DNA of 33,098 nucleotides from SIG578 sp036311245 (lineage in GTDB: Bacteria > Bacillota > Clostridia > Oscillospirales > Ruminococcaceae): positions 1 through 33,098 of the forward strand of contig JAXJQH010000013.1 of the NCBI GenBank assembly GCA_036311245.1, given 5' to 3'. Of the stretch, positions 20,295-29,180 are shown one piece after another. The notes beneath the pieces are model-generated. The model was not told the DNA's origin. It did no database searches and worked only from the letters and a program-made list of their open reading frames with translations. How positions within the stretch are numbered: the first letter of the stretch is position 1; each line of letters starts with the position of its first letter. The position numbers and the translations under genes were made by a program.

Positions 20295-20926
20295 TCCTCT
20301 TTTTTTGAGAGTATCATAAGCACTCTACTGACATCATCACCCTGCAGCACCTTTATAATAGCTGAATGTGAGATTATCTCGTTGCTTACGCCAAGGGGAA
20401 ACGATTTTGCAAGCAAAACCTGCCCGTCATAGCTTGTTCCTGAAAGCTCAACTGCTACCCTATCACAGCCAAAAGGAAAAAGCGAAAGGTAGCCTGCGTT
20501 ATTGGGGACAATATGCTCGCCAACCTCAAGAACCCTGACGCGGGTTTTATCGTCTACAAGCTCTCCGTTAAGTGAGTTGTCTGCAAGATATCCGAGAGCA
20601 GAAAAGGCGGCAACAGTATGGTCAAGTCTATTTCCGCCGAGAGCGCCGTAAATTTTAAAGTCCTCACAGCCTGCTTGCATACCATATTTAATGGCGAGCA
20701 TAAGGTCGGTGTCATCCTTGCGGATGGGGAAGGTGACGGTGCAGATATTCTCTGTTTCGTTCCTGTCGCAGGAATCGAAATCACCGAGAACAAGGTCTAC
20801 TTTTATCCCGAGAGCCTTTGCGTGGCGAATTCCCGCATCAGCGCAGATGACCATTGTTTCATCGTCTATCTCAATATAATCGGCTTTTCCAATAGGAGCA
20901 GCCGCAAAAATAGCGCATTTTTTCAT
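20291..20926 (-). CDS. thiN: Thiamine diphosphokinase
   Basis: ThiN transfers pyrophosphate from ATP to thiamine, giving thiamine diphosphate in the cytosol; 211 residues, normal. Motifs: VICADAGIRHAKALG (about 26-40), LVLGDFDS (about 45-52) with the metal Asp pair, RKDDTDLMLAIKYG (about 69-82) for Mg and pyrophosphate, GALGGNRLDH (about 93-102), and the C-terminal substrate part LSLFPFG and GVSNEI. The ATG has AGGTGA upstream and begins 7 bases after rsgA. In B. subtilis the same gene (yloS) follows rsgA and rpe; here rpe is missing and thiN follows rsgA directly. A promoter for the next small genes overlaps its stop codon. Confidence 0.95.
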   Translation of the reverse strand: MKKCAIFAAAPIGKADYIEIDDETMVICADAGIRHAKALGIKVDLVLGDFDSCDRNETENICTVTFPIRKDDTDLMLAIKYGMQAGCEDFKIYGALGGNRLDHTVAAFSALGYLADNSLNGELVDDKTRVRVLEVGEHIVPNNAGYLSLFPFGCDRVAVELSGTSYDGQVLLAKSFPLGVSNEIISHSAIIKVLQGDDVSRVLMILSKKED

Positions 20927-20933
20927 AAGGTTA

Positions 20934-21833
20934 TCACCTTTTTTGTTTTATATCCCAATCACGGATTTTTTCTGCCTCACGAAAAAGCTCACAATAGCTT
21001 TCATAACGCGAGGGCGGAATATCTCCGCGCAAAACAGCTGTTTTAACGGAACAGTCCCTCTCGCCGACGTGGCTACAATCGGGAAAGCGGCAATTACCCG
21101 AAAACGGCTCAAATTCAGGGAAACAGCCTGCAACCTCGTCCTTTTTTATAACGGCATATCCTTCAAAATCAATGGTTGAAAAGCCCGGTGTATCGGCGAT
21201 GTAGCCTCCCTCGGGAAGCGGAAATAATTCGATATGGCGGGTAGTGTGTCTGCCCCTTGAGAGCTTTTGAGATATCTCGCCCGTTTTAAGGGAAAGCTCA
21301 GGGAACATCTGATTTATAAGGGTTGATTTTCCTACGCCCGAATTACCTGTGAAAACGCTGGTAAGACCGCTGAGGCTTTTTCTGATTTCCTCTGCCCCTT
21401 CCATAGTTTCGGCGTTGGTTTGAAAGACGGTAATACCCGTTTTTTTATAAACATCAGAAAGCTTTTGGGCGCTGTCCAAATCTGTTTTACTGATAACAAT
21501 AATCGGCTCAACTTCACTATGGACTGCAATGGCGGTTAGTTTATCAATGTTTAAGAGGTTTGGCTCGGGCAGTGTTGTTGAGCAGACAATATAAAGTCTA
21601 TCTATATTGCTGACTGCGGGGCGGATAAGAGAATTTTTGCGCTCTGAGATTTCTATAACCATGCCGCACATTTTCTCTCTGTCAAACTCAGCAGTAACAT
21701 AATCTCCTACATACGGGGACATCTGGCTATTGCGAAATGAGCCTCTTGCGCGACATTCTATAATGCCAAGCTCGGTTTCGATATAATAAAAGCCGCCGAT
21801 ACCCTTTAAAATCCTGCCCTTAATTTTTTCCAT
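20934..21833 (-). CDS. rsgA: Ribosome small subunit GTPase RsgA (CpgA)
   Basis: A GTPase that helps late 30S maturation; 299 residues. It has the circularly permuted GTPase order: an OB-fold (about 1-70, GRILKGIGGFYYIET), then G4 as VISKTDL (about 113-119), G1 as GNSGVGKSTLINQM (about 163-176) and G3 as DTPGFST (about 215-221). The C-terminal zinc part has CRFPDCSHVGERDC (about 249-262), the Cys-Cys-His-Cys set. Start ATG with GAGGAA upstream. It follows prkC after 84 bases with a GC-rich hairpin in the gap and precedes thiN by 7 bases. In B. subtilis PrkC phosphorylates this protein, so the neighbourhood is functional as well as conserved. Confidence 0.97.
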   Translation of the reverse strand: MEKIKGRILKGIGGFYYIETELGIIECRARGSFRNSQMSPYVGDYVTAEFDREKMCGMVIEISERKNSLIRPAVSNIDRLYIVCSTTLPEPNLLNIDKLTAIAVHSEVEPIIVISKTDLDSAQKLSDVYKKTGITVFQTNAETMEGAEEIRKSLSGLTSVFTGNSGVGKSTLINQMFPELSLKTGEISQKLSRGRHTTRHIELFPLPEGGYIADTPGFSTIDFEGYAVIKKDEVAGCFPEFEPFSGNCRFPDCSHVGERDCSVKTAVLRGDIPPSRYESYCELFREAEKIRDWDIKQKR

Positions 21834-21854
21834 AAATTCCTCACAGATTTACAG

Positions 21855-21881
21855 AAGCGGCGGTAGTTTCTACCGCCGCTT
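21855..21881 (-). promoter_or_regulatory. GC-rich hairpin between prkC and rsgA
   Basis: A 12-bp perfect stem (21855-21866 with 21870-21881, three-base loop). On the coding (minus) strand no T-tract follows, while on the plus strand T-rich sequence does, so it looks like a terminator facing the wrong way for this operon. It may cap or protect the prkC mRNA end, or block antisense transcription. Confidence 0.6.
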
Positions 21882-21917
21882 TGCTTTTTTCTTTTTAGTA
21901 TGCGGCTATTGCCTACA

Positions 21918-23909
21918 TTACTCGGCTGCCGGCGCACCTTCAGGGACCGCGATAGAACTCGATGTTGTGTTTTCGGGAGCCTTTATCTGAGACTCAAGAA
22001 TAGATGTATTATCCTGAAGCAGTGTGCTGGTCTGAGTGTCAAAGTTGACATTGTATGCAAGGTAAACCGAGCCGTCAATACGAATGACAAGCTTGCGGAC
22101 ACCTGTTCCGCTTAAAGACAGCGCCCATTTATCAACATCTGTTGCATAGAGGTTAGATGTTTTAACAGTTTCACCATCCAGCGTTGCGATAAGCTCAATC
22201 TGACCTGTGTAGAACGCGGGAATGGGGATATCCATATTATATGTGGTCTGCTGTTTTTGGCCTGAGCTGACTTTAAGTGTGATAGCAGTGCCCTGGTCTA
22301 CCCAAGTGTCACCCGTGACATCCTGATAGGTTACCATTCCCTTTACTTTATCTGAGGGAACCTCGACAGGCTCGTTAACTACAAGACCTTTTGCCTGCAG
22401 AAGCGCTGTTGCCTGAGCAACATCCATATCGATAACATTGGGAACCTGAACCTTTTCAATCTTTTCAACAGCTTTAAAAATCTGAATGGTTGTGGAAAGA
22501 GCGACCTCTTCGCCGCGTTTGGGGTTAGTTCTGACAACAAGACCCTTGGCTACATCCGAGCTTTCCTCAGGAATCTCTGTCCAGTTAGTGAAACCTGCTT
22601 TTTTAAGAGCATCTATAGCCGCATCGACTTCATACTCAGTAACATCAGGAATTTCGCCCTTCTTGGCGCCGAGGCTGACCCAAACTGTCATTTTATACTG
22701 TTTGGTCTTCTTACCCTCTTTTTCTTCCTGCTTGAAGATTATTCCCTCTTCAAACTCGTCACTATAAGCGGTTTCATAGCCTGAGAAATCAAATTCCTTG
22801 TGTTTCTCCTGCGCCTCGCTTAAGTGCATTCCGACAACATTGGGAATAACAGTTGACTTGGTGGAGCTGAAAATACCGCCTTTAGAGAATGCAACAATGA
22901 TGAAAATAATTACCGCTAGAACGACCGCCGAGGTAACACCCAGCAAAATGGGAAGCATAGGAGATTTCTTTTCCTCTTCCCCTTCCTCGTTATCATTAAC
23001 CTTTTTATCATCATTTGCAACTGCGCCGAAATGGCGGGTGGGCATTTCATCGTTTAAGTATTTATAAGAGAACTGAATGCTGGGGTTCTTTTTAAACTCA
23101 TCGATATCTCGCAGCATTTCAGCAGCGCTCTGATAGCGAAGCTTTGTATCCTTTTGCATTGCTTTAAGGATAATTTCCTCAAGCCCCTCGGGAATGGTGT
23201 CATTTATTTCGCGGGGTCTTGCAGGGGTTTTGGAAACCTGCATCATAGCAACCGAAACAGCAGCATCTGCCTCGAAAGGCAAGCGACCTGTGAGCATTTC
23301 GAAAAGCATAACGCCTATTGAATAGATATCAGTTTTATGGTCGGTTACATCTCCGCAAGCCTGCTCAGGGCTTATGTAGTGTACCGAGCCGATGACCTTG
23401 CCTGAGATTGTTTTTGTTTCAAAGCGGGCAAAGCGGGCAATGCCGAAATCCATCACCTTGATAGTGCCATCCATAAGCAGCATAATATTGTGCGGCTTGA
23501 TATCGCGGTGAACAATGCCCTTATCGTGCGCGTGCTGGAGAGCTCTTAAAATCTGCACAGTATAGTGCAGAGCCTCTTTCCATTTCAAAACGCCCTCGCG
23601 CTCGATATATTCCTTTAAGGTAATACCGTCAATATACTCCATTACGATGGCAGGAACATCGTCATTATAAATAACATCATAAACCTTGACAATATTGGGG
23701 TGGGAAAGACCCGCAATAGCCTTTGCCTCATTACGGAAGCGGCGCAGAAATTCCTCATTCTGAATATATTCGTCTTTAAGGATTTTAACTGCTACTGTGA
23801 TGTCATCGATGAGGTCTCTTGCTTTATAAACATTTGCCATTCCGCCGATTCCGACCTGCTCCTGAATCTCATAGCGGCCTGCGAGCCTGACGCCGATGTA
23901 CTTATTCAT
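21918..23909 (-). CDS. prkC: Membrane Ser/Thr protein kinase with PASTA repeats
   Basis: A PrkC/StkP-type kinase that senses cell-wall muropeptides; 663 residues. Kinase domain at about 1-275: glycine loop VGIGGMANVYKARD (about 19-32), VAVKILKDE lysine (about 42), IVHRDIKPHNIM catalytic loop (about 133-144), DFGIARFA (about 155) and HYISPEQA. A single transmembrane helix lies at about 323-346 (PILLGVTSAVVLAVIIFIIV), then three PASTA repeats outside (starts near 358 VIPNVVGM, 428 EIPDVTEY and 501 QVPNVIDM), and about 100 residues of beta-rich C-terminal part, longer than PASTA alone. ATG with GGAG 9 bases upstream. Follows its phosphatase prpC by 28 bases. In relatives it drives spore germination and modifies RsgA and EF-Tu. 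Confidence 0.97.
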   Translation of the reverse strand: MNKYIGVRLAGRYEIQEQVGIGGMANVYKARDLIDDITVAVKILKDEYIQNEEFLRRFRNEAKAIAGLSHPNIVKVYDVIYNDDVPAIVMEYIDGITLKEYIEREGVLKWKEALHYTVQILRALQHAHDKGIVHRDIKPHNIMLLMDGTIKVMDFGIARFARFETKTISGKVIGSVHYISPEQACGDVTDHKTDIYSIGVMLFEMLTGRLPFEADAAVSVAMMQVSKTPARPREINDTIPEGLEEIILKAMQKDTKLRYQSAAEMLRDIDEFKKNPSIQFSYKYLNDEMPTRHFGAVANDDKKVNDNEEGEEEKKSPMLPILLGVTSAVVLAVIIFIIVAFSKGGIFSSTKSTVIPNVVGMHLSEAQEKHKEFDFSGYETAYSDEFEEGIIFKQEEKEGKKTKQYKMTVWVSLGAKKGEIPDVTEYEVDAAIDALKKAGFTNWTEIPEESSDVAKGLVVRTNPKRGEEVALSTTIQIFKAVEKIEKVQVPNVIDMDVAQATALLQAKGLVVNEPVEVPSDKVKGMVTYQDVTGDTWVDQGTAITLKVSSGQKQQTTYNMDIPIPAFYTGQIELIATLDGETVKTSNLYATDVDKWALSLSGTGVRKLVIRIDGSVYLAYNVNFDTQTSTLLQDNTSILESQIKAPENTTSSSIAVPEGAPAAE

Positions 23910-23937
23910 AGTTTTTCACTCCTATTTACAAGAACTA

Positions 23938-24660
23938 TCATTTTATGATTACAGCGGTGATATTATCAGCACCGCCTCTTGAAAGTGCTAAGGAAACAAG
24001 AAGCTCTGCCGCTTCTTCGTGAGAAGTAGTTGCTACAATGTCACGCATTTCTTCTTCCTCAAGCAAATTAGAAAGCCCATCCGAGCAAAGGAGGATTGCA
24101 TCATTTTTGCGAAGCTTTACCGAGCTGGCATCGGCGCTGACATCCTCTTTAACACCGACTGCCCGTGTTATCATATTCTTTTCGGGGTGTACCCTTGCTT
24201 CCTCTTCTGTTATCTGACCGAGCTCTACTAACTGCTGTACCACCGAATGGTCGGTAGTAAGGCGGGAAATCTTATCACCGCCGATAAGATAGGCTCGGCT
24301 ATCGCCGACATGAACGATATGCGCGCTGTCCCCTAAAACCACAGCGGCAACAAGGGTTGTTCCCATTCCCGAAAGCTCGGGCTGCTCGAGAGCGGTTTTA
24401 TAAACGCTCTGGTTGGCATTTTTTACAGCCTCGCACATAACGTTTTCAATCTGTTTTGACTTTAAGCCCTCAAAGCTGATATCCATACCGTGTGAAAAGG
24501 CTCCCACAGCGGTATTGCTGGCATAGTATCCACCGTTAGCTCCACCCATTCCGTCACAAACGACTGCCCAAACCGGCTGCGCCCCGTCCACCGAAACGGC
24601 GAAACAATCCTGATTGGATTCTCTGACTTTTCCTATATCGCTAAGACCATAAGCCCTCAC
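23938..24660 (-). CDS. prpC: PP2C-family Ser/Thr phosphatase
   Basis: The Mn2+-dependent phosphatase that reverses PrkC phosphorylation; 240 residues, family length. Motifs: GKVRESNQDCF (metal Asp about residue 18), VVCDGMGGANGG (about 34-45), GMGTTLVAAVV, VHVGDSRAYLI, LTTDHSVVQQLVELGQI, RAVGV and LCSDGLSNLL with ADNITAVI at the end, the full PPM set. The start is taken at the GTG at 24660, because GAGGTGAT, a near-perfect anti-16S match, lies 8 bases upstream; a GTG three codons earlier is inside that site. It has its own promoter (24698-24727) in the 69-base gap after rlmN, so prpC, prkC, rsgA and thiN can be expressed apart from the genes upstream. Confidence 0.96.
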   Translation of the reverse strand: MRAYGLSDIGKVRESNQDCFAVSVDGAQPVWAVVCDGMGGANGGYYASNTAVGAFSHGMDISFEGLKSKQIENVMCEAVKNANQSVYKTALEQPELSGMGTTLVAAVVLGDSAHIVHVGDSRAYLIGGDKISRLTTDHSVVQQLVELGQITEEEARVHPEKNMITRAVGVKEDVSADASSVKLRKNDAILLCSDGLSNLLEEEEMRDIVATTSHEEAAELLVSLALSRGGADNITAVIIK

Positions 24661-24697
24661 ACTAATCACCTCTACCTTGGCTTAAAATTACCATAAT

Positions 24698-24727
24698 ATA
24701 ATACCACTTTTATATACCTTTTGTCAA
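24698..24727 (-). promoter_or_regulatory. Internal sigma-A promoter for prpC-prkC-rsgA-thiN
   Basis: Minus-strand consensus TTGACA (24722-24727), 18-base spacer, TATTAT (24698-24703), about 40 bases before the prpC start. The -35 begins three bases after the rlmN stop codon. Confidence 0.75.
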
Positions 24728-24729
24728 CA

Positions 24730-25764
24730 TTATCCGCGCATTTGCTTACTTTCACGCCTGAGCTGTCCGCAGGCGGCATTTATATCCGCTCCCAGCTTTC
24801 TGCGAACTGTTGCAGTTATATTATGGGACTCTACTATATTTTTAAAGTTCTCTATACTCTTTTTATCGCTTTTTTCAAATTCGCCCTGTTCAATAGGGTT
24901 TACGGGGATAAGGTTAACATGACATAGCATACCCCGAAGTAACTCACAAAGCTTTTCGGCGTGCTCAGGCTTATCATTAACTCCTCTTACAAGCGAATAC
25001 TCAAAGGATATTCTGCGACCCGTTTTATTTACATATCGGCGGCAGGCTGAGAGCAGCTCTTCAATATTATATTTATTATTTATCGGCATCATACTGCTGC
25101 GAAGCTCATCAAAAGGCGCGTGCAGAGATATTGAGAGGGTTATCTGCAAATCAAGCTCTGCAAGGCGGTCAATATTCGGAACAATGCCGCAGGTTGATAG
25201 CGAAAGGTTTCTCTGACCTATGTTAAGTCCGTTCTGGTCAGACACCATATACAAAAATTTTACAACGTTATCAAAATTTGCAAGCGGCTCGCCTATTCCC
25301 ATTAAAACTACATGGGAAATGCGCTCGCCTATATCCTTTTGAGCGCGGTAAATCTGTCCTAAAATTTCGCCCGGCGTAAGGTCTCGCACTATTCCTGCCT
25401 TTGTTGATGCGCAGAATTTACATCCCATTGCGCAGCCGACCTGAGTTGAAACGCAGATGCTGTTTCCATACTTATAGCGCATAACTACCGATTCAACACA
25501 TTCTCCATCCAAAAATTCAAAGAGATATTTATGTGTTCCGTCTATTTTAGAAACAAGCTTTCTTGAAATGGTGGGCATAGAAATGGTAAACTCCTGCGTA
25601 AGTCTTGCGCGCAGGTTTTTATCTAAATTGGTCATCTCATCAAAGCTGTCTGCAAGCTTTACGTGCAGCCACTCATAAACTTGAACGGCGCGAAACTGAG
25701 GCAACCCCATTTCTTTTACTATTTCTTTCAGTTCACTCAGGTTATAAGAACTGATTTCTCGCAT
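24730..25764 (-). CDS. rlmN: 23S rRNA/tRNA adenine-C2 methyltransferase RlmN
   Basis: A radical SAM enzyme that methylates A2503 of 23S rRNA and A37 of some tRNAs; 344 residues. The iron-sulfur motif is CAMGCKFCAS (about 111-120). The two Cys used in the transfer chemistry are visible: one in the N-part loop CVESVVMRY and one in AACGQLRR near the C-terminus. The N-terminal helical RNA-binding domain has LPQFRAVQVYEWL. Other family marks are VLMGIGEPLANFDNV, LSTCGIVPNIDRLA and EYSLVRGVNDKPEHAEKL. It starts two bases after rsmB stops, and ends next to a new promoter. Cfr-type resistance enzymes share the fold, but the sequence and syntenic position are those of RlmN. Confidence 0.97.
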   Translation of the reverse strand: MREISSYNLSELKEIVKEMGLPQFRAVQVYEWLHVKLADSFDEMTNLDKNLRARLTQEFTISMPTISRKLVSKIDGTHKYLFEFLDGECVESVVMRYKYGNSICVSTQVGCAMGCKFCASTKAGIVRDLTPGEILGQIYRAQKDIGERISHVVLMGIGEPLANFDNVVKFLYMVSDQNGLNIGQRNLSLSTCGIVPNIDRLAELDLQITLSISLHAPFDELRSSMMPINNKYNIEELLSACRRYVNKTGRRISFEYSLVRGVNDKPEHAEKLCELLRGMLCHVNLIPVNPIEQGEFEKSDKKSIENFKNIVESHNITATVRRKLGADINAACGQLRRESKQMRG

Positions 25765-25766
25765 AT

Positions 25767-27068
25767 TTATCGTCCTTTTATGTTTTTTATAATTGCCGAA
25801 ACAAAAAATCCGTCACACCCGTCGCGGTCGGGTAAAAACGTTTTGTGATATTCTCCGCTTTCTGTTATGCAAAGCGGGTGAGGGGCAAATTCGCTGTGCT
25901 CCTCTAAAAACTTAGCTATTACAGCCTCGTTTTCGATTTTATTAATGGTGCAGGTTGAGTAGACAAGAATTCCGCCGTTATTTAGATATTGCGACGAGGT
26001 TTCAAGAATTTTATACTGCACCTCAAAAAGCTCTTGGGGCTTTATCCTTTTATATCTTATTTCGGGTTTCTTTCCTATAACTCCAAGTCCCGAGCAAGGA
26101 ACATCACACAAAATTCTATCAAAGCTGCCAAGAGCCTTATTGAAAACCGTTGCATCGTTTATCTGCGGCTTTACATTTGAAAGACCAAGCCTCTCTTTTC
26201 CCTTTTCTATAAGGCTGACGCGGTTTGAGCTGACATCGCAGGAAACAACCTCAGCGCTTTTAGGGGCAAGCAGCGCAAGGGTAAAGCTTTTGCCGCCGGG
26301 AGCTGCACAAACATCTAAAATACGCTCAGCGCCCTCTGCTTCAAGGGCGGCGCAGCACAGCTGTGATGCTAAGTCCTGCACATAAAAAAGTCCATTTTTA
26401 AATTCTAAAAGATTTGTGAGATCGCCCGCTCCTTGTATTTCGGCGCAATCATGCGCTCTATCGCAGGGTTTTATTTCAATATTCTTTTCTTTTAAAACGG
26501 CACAAAGCTCATTTAAAGTGGTTTTTCGGGTATTAACTTTTATGTACTGACGAGAATTTTCAGAAAATGCAGAAAAAATATCTCTCAGTTCGCCCTCGCC
26601 ATACTGCTCGCTAATGAGAGAAACAATGCTTTTATCGGCAGAAAGCTCCTCGTTTATCGCCTTGGGAATGCAGACTTCCTTATTTTGACGAAGCTTTGCT
26701 CTAAGTAGCGCATTTACAAAGCCTTTTGCAGAGGTTTTCTTTGTAAAGCTGCAAAGCTTTACACTTTCATTAACCGCAGCGCTATCGGGAATACTATCCA
26801 AAAAGAGTAGCTGGTACATTCCCATTCGAAGGATGCAGAGTACCTCTACATCAAGCTTTTGAGGCGGGCGCTTTGACAAAAGCGAGATATTGAAATCGAG
26901 CAGCAGTTTCTTTTCAAGCGTGCCATAAAAAAGGCGGGTAGCAAAGCTCTTTTCTTCGTGAGACAGGTTGCATTTACTGAGAAGCGAATTTAAAACAAGG
27001 TTTGAATAAGCTCCATCCTTTTCCATACGGACAAGTGCCGAAAGGCAAATTTCTCTTGCGTTTTTCAT
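25767..27068 (-). CDS. rsmB: 16S rRNA cytosine-C5 methyltransferase RsmB
   Basis: RsmB (Sun/YloM) makes m5C967 in 16S rRNA; 433 residues. The N-terminal NusB-like RNA-binding domain covers about 1-130 (LVLNSLLSKCNLSHEEKSFA, LRMGMYQLLFLDSIPDSAAV, KGFVNALLRA). The SAM-dependent methyltransferase domain follows, with ILDVCAAPGGKSF (about 243-255), DVSSNRVSLIEKG, CDVPCSGLGVIGKKPEIR (about 313-330, catalytic Cys) and YSTCTINKIENEAV, the second Cys. Its ATG overlaps the stop of the zinc peptidase gene by four bases, and rlmN begins two bases after its own stop, so three genes are tightly coupled. Confidence 0.96.
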   Translation of the reverse strand: MKNAREICLSALVRMEKDGAYSNLVLNSLLSKCNLSHEEKSFATRLFYGTLEKKLLLDFNISLLSKRPPQKLDVEVLCILRMGMYQLLFLDSIPDSAAVNESVKLCSFTKKTSAKGFVNALLRAKLRQNKEVCIPKAINEELSADKSIVSLISEQYGEGELRDIFSAFSENSRQYIKVNTRKTTLNELCAVLKEKNIEIKPCDRAHDCAEIQGAGDLTNLLEFKNGLFYVQDLASQLCCAALEAEGAERILDVCAAPGGKSFTLALLAPKSAEVVSCDVSSNRVSLIEKGKERLGLSNVKPQINDATVFNKALGSFDRILCDVPCSGLGVIGKKPEIRYKRIKPQELFEVQYKILETSSQYLNNGGILVYSTCTINKIENEAVIAKFLEEHSEFAPHPLCITESGEYHKTFLPDRDGCDGFFVSAIIKNIKGR

Positions 27069-27760
27069 CTTCTGTTTCTTCCTCTTGCAAGCAGTACAAA
27101 TCTGAGCAGGTTGGCAACAGAGGTAAGCAGCGCGGCAACATAGGTGAGCGCAGCCGCCGAAAGTACCTTTTTAGCGCCTCTTTTCTCTGTATTATCCAAA
27201 ATCTGCATATCCGAAAGAGTTTTCAGCGCGCGGCTGCTTGCATTAAACTCTACCGGCAGGGTTACTAACTGAAAAACAGCAATAGAGCTGTAAAGTATTA
27301 TACCTATCCAGGTTAAGCCTTCGAATGAAAGCAGAATACCGAAAATAATGAGAAGAGGAGCAATATTGCTACCAAAGTTTGCTATAGGAACAAGGCTGTT
27401 TCGCACTTTTATAGGTGCATAATGAGTTGCGTGCTGAACAGCGTGACCCGCTTCATGCGCGGCAACTCCGATAGCGGCTATAGATGTACTATCGTGTACC
27501 GACTCTGAAAGTCTTATTACATTATTTTTGGGGTCAAAATGGTCGGTAAGCTTGCCGCTTGTGCGCTGTACTACAATATGAGAAAGACCGTTCTCATTTA
27601 AAATGCGTCTTGTAACCTCGGCGGCGGTAATGCCAATATTGCTTTTATACATGCTGTAGGTTTTAAAAGCAGAGTTTACCCTAAGCTGCGCAATAAGGGC
27701 AATAATGATAGTCGGAACGACTAAAATGAGATACCAATAATCCATATAGAAAAACGGCAT
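27065..27760 (-). CDS. Zinc-dependent membrane metallopeptidase (YugP-like, PF04298)
   Basis: A 231-residue membrane protein of the zinc peptidase family 2 (B. subtilis YugP). A first helix lies at about 8-27 (YLILVVPTIIIALIAQLRVN), then a soluble part with SHIVVQRTSGKLTDHFDP and NVIRLSESV, the zinc site AAHEAGHAVQHAT (about 100-112) with HExxH, and three more helices from about 127 to 165 and near the C-terminus (VAALLTSVANLLRFVLLARG). The substrate is unknown in the family. Start ATG with GGAAAT upstream. It overlaps rsmB by four bases and follows fmt by 14; in B. subtilis this gene is not in the fmt-rsmB interval, so here it has been inserted into a conserved block. Confidence 0.9.
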   Translation of the reverse strand: MPFFYMDYWYLILVVPTIIIALIAQLRVNSAFKTYSMYKSNIGITAAEVTRRILNENGLSHIVVQRTSGKLTDHFDPKNNVIRLSESVHDSTSIAAIGVAAHEAGHAVQHATHYAPIKVRNSLVPIANFGSNIAPLLIIFGILLSFEGLTWIGIILYSSIAVFQLVTLPVEFNASSRALKTLSDMQILDNTEKRGAKKVLSAAALTYVAALLTSVANLLRFVLLARGRNRR

Positions 27761-27774
27761 AGAAATTTCCTTTC

Positions 27775-28692
27775 TTATTTAAGCTGTGTGCCGACGGGCA
27801 GTCTTCTGCCTCGCATAAACTCCTGACCGCTCTGCGCCTTTGAGCCTTCTATCTGCACCTCTAAAAGCTCTATTGCTCCGTCACCGCAGGCAACGATAAA
27901 GCGCTTATCATCAATAAGAGTGCCTACATTACCCTTTGCATTAACAGAAATTGCTCTGAAAACCTTAAGACGCTTGCCACCCAGAGTTGTATACGCTACC
28001 GGCCAAGGGTTAAGACCACAGATAAGGCTGCAAAGCTCTTTTGCGCTTTTTTCAAAATCAAGCACAGCCATTTCTTTATTGAGCATAGGAGCATATGTTG
28101 CCTTTAAGTTATCCTGAGGTATGCGCTCAGCATTTCCTTCAGAGAGCAGTTTTACTGTTTTTAAGAGAAGCTCTGCTCCCATAGGCGCTAAGCGCTCATA
28201 AAGCTCACCCGAAGTTTCTCCCTCTTTTATTTCGGTTTTGTCACTTAGTATAATATCCCCCGTATCAAGCCCTTTATCCATATACATAGTGGTAACGCCT
28301 GCATATTTTTCTCCGTTTATGACAGACCACTGAATAGGGGCAGCACCGCGAAGTGCGGGCAGCAGCGAGCCGTGGACATTAATGCATCCGAGCGGCGGAA
28401 TAGACAGGATTTCCTCGGGGATAAGCTTTCCGTAAGCCACGACAGCAATAAGGTCGGGAGCGAGACTTATCAGTATTTCTGCAGCTTTTCCGTCCTTTAA
28501 TGTGTCAGGCTGAAAAACCTCTATATTATGTTTTAGAGCTAGCTCTTTAACGGGCGGAGCAGTCATCACCCTATGTCTTCCAACGGGTTTATCAGGCTGT
28601 GTAAAAACAGCCGAAATTGTGTGACCTGCCTCTATCAGCGCCGAAAGTGAGGCTGCGGCAAAGTCGGGAGTGCCCATAAAAACGATGTTCAT
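27775..28692 (-). CDS. fmt: Methionyl-tRNA formyltransferase
   Basis: Fmt formylates Met-tRNAfMet with 10-formyl-THF, giving the initiator. 305 residues, normal length. The N-terminal formyltransferase domain opens NIVFMGTPDFAAASLSAL, continues with VFTQPDKPVGR, VVAYGKLIPEEIL (catalytic Asn region) and CINVHGSLLPALRGAAPIQW (about 104-123, catalytic His). Asp in MDKGLDTGDI follows, and the C-terminal OB-fold includes LICGLNPWPVAYTTLGGKRLK. The true start is the ATG at 28692, just after GGAGG; a longer frame starts inside that site. It lies 15 bases after def, the classical pairing, and 14 before the zinc peptidase gene. Confidence 0.97.
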   Translation of the reverse strand: MNIVFMGTPDFAAASLSALIEAGHTISAVFTQPDKPVGRHRVMTAPPVKELALKHNIEVFQPDTLKDGKAAEILISLAPDLIAVVAYGKLIPEEILSIPPLGCINVHGSLLPALRGAAPIQWSVINGEKYAGVTTMYMDKGLDTGDIILSDKTEIKEGETSGELYERLAPMGAELLLKTVKLLSEGNAERIPQDNLKATYAPMLNKEMAVLDFEKSAKELCSLICGLNPWPVAYTTLGGKRLKVFRAISVNAKGNVGTLIDDKRFIVACGDGAIELLEVQIEGSKAQSGQEFMRGRRLPVGTQLK

Positions 28693-28707
28693 TTTTTCCT
28701 CCATAGG

Positions 28708-29166
28708 TTATTTCTCAATATGCAAATCTACGGCTATATCAACAAACACCTTGCCCGAAAGGTGGTCTATTTCGTGGCAGAAAGCGCGAGCCAAGAGGTC
28801 TTCACCCGTGAGGGTAAATTCCTTGCCAAATCTATCCTGTGCCTTGACAGTTACAGTGCGCGGGCGCTTTACATCGCCGAATTTGCGCGGGAAAGAAAGG
28901 CAACCCTCCTGACCATTCTGAGTGCCTGAGGTTTTAATTATTTCGGGGTTTACAAGCTCGATAAGACCGTTTTCATCATCTATATCAATGACAACGACCT
29001 GACGCAGCACACCAACCTGATTTGCGGCAAGACCGACACCGTTTGCGGCATACATAGACTCTGCCATATCATCTAAAAGTGTCCAGAGCTTTTCATCAAA
29101 GCTTTCTACCTTTTTACATTTTTTTCTTAAAAATTCTTCATCAGTTACTATTTGTCTTATTGCCAC
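28708..29166 (-). CDS. def: Peptide deformylase
   Basis: Def removes the formyl group from nascent proteins; 152 residues, a compact type 1/3-like form. All three motifs are visible: GVGLAANQVG (about 43-52, motif 1), EGCLSFP (about 87-93, motif 2 with the metal Cys) and HEIDHLSG (about 129-136, motif 3 with two metal His and the catalytic Glu). The start is a GTG with GGAG 7 bases before it. It follows priA after 14 bases and precedes fmt, so the deformylase and formyltransferase are co-expressed. The long insertions of type 2 Bacillus enzymes are absent. Confidence 0.97.
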   Translation of the reverse strand: MAIRQIVTDEEFLRKKCKKVESFDEKLWTLLDDMAESMYAANGVGLAANQVGVLRQVVVIDIDDENGLIELVNPEIIKTSGTQNGQEGCLSFPRKFGDVKRPRTVTVKAQDRFGKEFTLTGEDLLARAFCHEIDHLSGKVFVDIAVDLHIEK

Positions 29167-29180
29167 TTCTATTCTCCTAT

